In this document: positions 6,055 to 7,480 of the stretch, piece after piece
Layout of the letters: each line of letters begins with the position of its first letter
Position numbering within the stretch: position 1 is the first letter of the stretch
Source of the DNA: DASPTT01 sp035623275
GTDB taxonomy: Bacteria > Actinomycetota > Acidimicrobiia > Acidimicrobiales > UBA8190
DNA length: 7,480 bases
Reading direction: 5' to 3'
NCBI GenBank assembly: GCA_035623275.1
Contig: DASPTT010000117.1
Coordinates: forward strand, 1-7,480
The notes under the pieces: model-generated
Seen by the model: the letters and a program-made list of their open reading frames with translations, nothing else
Told to the model about the DNA's origin: nothing
The model's database searches: none
Made by a program: the position numbers and the translations under genes

Positions 6055-6891
6055 ATGCGCGGGCTGCAAGGGACCACCGTGGTCGTCACCGGGGCGGCGT
6101 CGGGCATCGGGCGCGCCAGTGGGCAGCGCCTCCTCGAGGAAGGGGCCAACGTCCTCGGGGCCGACCTGGCCGAGCACGCCGACGCGCCGCCCGTCCCGGC
6201 GCCGGCGGGGACCCAGGGGCGGGTCGACCCCGGCGAGTGGGCGTACGTCCGCTGCGACGTGGGCGACGAGGCGTCGGTAGCCGCCATGGTCGAGGCCGCC
6301 GTGACCCGCTTCGGCCGGGTCGACGGCGCCGTCACCGCGGCGGGCGTGGCCGGCGGTGGGCCCGCACACCTTCTCGACGCGGCCGAGTGGGAGCGGGTCC
6401 TACGGGTGAACCTGACGGGCACCTTCCTCGTGGCCAAGCACGCCATCGCCCGGATGATGCGAAACGAGCGGGTGGACGGGGCGCGGGGGTCGGTCGTCAC
6501 CATCGCCAGCATCGAAGGGATCGAAGGCACTGCCGGGGGCAGCTCCTACAGCGCGTCCAAAGGCGGTGTGGTGATCTTCACCAAGAACCTGGCCATCGAC
6601 TACGCGCCCGCCGGCATCCGGGTGAACTCCATCTGCCCGGGCTTCATCGACACGCCAATGACTAATCAGGTTCTATTCGGAGCCCCTGAGATGCAGCCGA
6701 TCCGGGACGACATCATCCGAGAGCACAAGCTCGGTCGCATGGGCCAGCCATCCGAGATCGCCTCCGTCGCTGCCTTCCTTCTGTCCTCGGACGCCTCGTT
6801 CATCACCGGGCATGCCCTGGTCGTCGACGGCGGCTACACCGCGGGTCGTGACCACGGCGTCACCAAGCTGCTGGGACTAGACGGGTCATAG
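6055..6891 (+). CDS. Short-chain dehydrogenase/reductase (classical SDR)
   Basis: A 278-residue NAD(P)-dependent oxidoreductase of the classical SDR type, expected to interconvert an alcohol and a ketone in the cytosol. The cofactor motif TGAASGIG is at 12-19. D37, in LGAD at the end of the second strand, favours NAD(H). CDV is at 67-69, and the usual NNAG is TAAG (94-97). The catalytic tetrad is N119 in VNL, S152 in IASIEG, Y165 and K169 in YSASK. CPG is at 194-196, and the C terminus has the typical TGHALVVDGGYTAG. A proline-rich insert (about 41-60) sits between the second and third strands, where classical members have a short loop. The ATG at 6055 follows a G-rich ribosome site. The codons for about residues 200-222, the substrate-lid region, are noticeably less GC-rich than the rest. 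Divergent placement from the monooxygenase suggests shared control. The substrate is unknown. Confidence 0.94.
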   Translation: MRGLQGTTVVVTGAASGIGRASGQRLLEEGANVLGADLAEHADAPPVPAPAGTQGRVDPGEWAYVRCDVGDEASVAAMVEAAVTRFGRVDGAVTAAGVAGGGPAHLLDAAEWERVLRVNLTGTFLVAKHAIARMMRNERVDGARGSVVTIASIEGIEGTAGGSSYSASKGGVVIFTKNLAIDYAPAGIRVNSICPGFIDTPMTNQVLFGAPEMQPIRDDIIREHKLGRMGQPSEIASVAAFLLSSDASFITGHALVVDGGYTAGRDHGVTKLLGLDGS

Positions 6892-7057
6892 GATCGGGGA
6901 CCCAGCCGGCCCGCAGATCTCGTGTGAGCAGTGCTGGTCGTGTTCAGCTTCACCTTCCCGGATCGATACCGGGCGGTCTGGTCTCTCGCAAAAGCGAGCA
7001 GCATCCACAAGCAATCCAGAGCGGTTGATCTCCCGACACTCGGCGCACGAACTACAC
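6892..7057. other. Spacer between SDR and lipoprotein genes
   Basis: These 166 bp are lower in GC than the upstream genes (about 57% in 6961-7020). They hold one small perfect hairpin, CTCGC (6985-6989), AAAA, GCGAG (6994-6998), without a following T-run, so it is not a convincing terminator. No RNA gene or clear promoter was recognised. An open frame covering 6931-7260 continues into the lipoprotein in another frame and has no support. Confidence 0.45.
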
Positions 7058-7480
7058 ATGGGGGAGATGGGAGGACTGGCCGTTCGTGGCGTCCCGGCCC
7101 TGGTACTTCTGCTCGTCGCGCTGGCTGGCTGCTCGACCTCGTCCAGCGGAGGTCAGGGACATCCAGGCTCGTCAGTAGTGACGGAGTTGCCCGCTACGGC
7201 TCCGGCCGTCACGGCGCTGAGGACCCAGGGCGGGAGTCACCTCTGCACCATCATTTCTAAGCCGACGTCCTCGGCCAACGCGCCAAAGAATCCGCCATCC
7301 CTACCAGCCCATCCGGCTGCGGCGGACGCAGTTCGGATCCCCGGCCTCAACGATCGTGCGTGCCAGTCGGGGGTTGTGACCGCTCCCGTCGCCCTGCTTT
7401 CCCGCCTGGTGGCCGATGTCAACTCCCTGCAAGACGTCCCGTCAGGGTCGTACAGCTGTCCCGCAGACGACGGGCACGGC
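7058..7480 (+). CDS. Putative secreted lipoprotein, 5' part (runs off right edge)
   Basis: A frame from ATG at 7058 stays open for 141 codons to the window edge. Residues 1-25 form a lipoprotein signal peptide: Arg10, a hydrophobic core (VPALVLLLVALAG) and the lipobox LAGC with Cys25. A Ser/Gly-rich linker follows, as in exported lipoproteins attached to the outer face of the membrane. The mature part has a Pro/Ala/Ser-rich stretch (about 38-90), then IPGLNDRACQSGVV, ADVNSLQDVPSGSYSCP and ADDGHG at the edge. That last part resembles, from memory, a motif in actinobacterial hypothetical lipoproteins ('SCPADDG' followed by a Cys-containing beta-rich tail). Cysteines at residues 63, 103 and 134 could form disulfides. 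A second ATG (7067) would shorten the protein by three residues; neither has a well-spaced ribosome site. The function is unknown. Its codons are less GC-biased than those of the metabolic genes. Confidence 0.72.
   Translation, partial: MGEMGGLAVRGVPALVLLLVALAGCSTSSSGGQGHPGSSVVTELPATAPAVTALRTQGGSHLCTIISKPTSSANAPKNPPSLPAHPAAADAVRIPGLNDRACQSGVVTAPVALLSRLVADVNSLQDVPSGSYSCPADDGHG

Noticed and set aside
4902..6665. A 587-codon plus-strand frame across the monooxygenase and SDR genes
   Set aside because: It is antisense to one clear gene and out of frame with the other, with low-complexity composition; a GC-bias shadow.
6985..6998. Hairpin CTCGC-AAAA-GCGAG as an SDR terminator
   Set aside because: The stem is only 5 bp, lies about 94 bp past the stop and is not followed by a T-run.
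6931..7260. A 109-codon plus-strand frame after the SDR
   Set aside because: It has no motif or ribosome site, and its second half overlaps the lipoprotein gene, whose signal peptide and lipobox are in another frame.
7237..7422. A 61-codon minus-strand frame at the right end
   Set aside because: It lies antisense to the lipoprotein gene and shows no domain or upstream signals.
1..7480. CRISPR array, toxin-antitoxin pair or defence island
   Set aside because: No regularly spaced repeats, and no small paired genes or defence domains are visible; the genes are metabolic, signalling and one integrase fragment.

Overview
The window is GC-rich, with mostly G/C third codon positions, many GTG starts and few strong Shine-Dalgarno sites. 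Together with the protein families present (a FadE25-like acyl-CoA dehydrogenase, a luciferase-family flavin oxidoreductase, an HSL-type esterase, a classical SDR and a membrane GGDEF-EAL protein), this points to an actinobacterium. An Acidimicrobiia-like or other environmental lineage is possible, but that is inference; no rRNA or tRNA gene is present to fix it.

Layout, left to right. A truncated minus-strand gene (1-117) leaves the window; its first 39 residues look like the N-terminal arm-binding domain of a tyrosine integrase. An 87-bp, comparatively AT-rich spacer (118-204) carries two 10-bp direct repeats 11 bp apart and two mutually exclusive inverted repeats. Next on the minus strand are an acyl-CoA dehydrogenase (205-1353) and, overlapping its start by 22 bp, a 791-residue membrane protein with intact GGDEF and EAL domains (1332-3707). 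After a 118-bp gap come an alpha/beta hydrolase (3826-4881) and a luciferase-like monooxygenase (4878-5984), joined by a GTGA start/stop overlap. A 70-bp divergent intergenic region separates these from a plus-strand SDR dehydrogenase (6055-6891). A 166-bp spacer then leads to the 5' part of a lipoprotein gene (7058-7480) that runs off the right edge.

Taken together, the SDR, flavin monooxygenase, esterase and acyl-CoA dehydrogenase could form a catabolic series: alcohol to ketone, oxygen insertion to ester or lactone, hydrolysis, then beta-oxidation. This is a hypothesis from gene order and family chemistry; no substrate can be read from the sequence. The c-di-GMP enzyme appears translationally coupled to the acyl-CoA dehydrogenase, which may simply reflect compact gene packing.

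No CRISPR array, tRNA, rRNA, complete insertion sequence or recognisable defence system is visible. The least ordinary parts are the two edge genes, which are easy to miss because they are truncated, and the repeat-bearing spacer before the integrase fragment.
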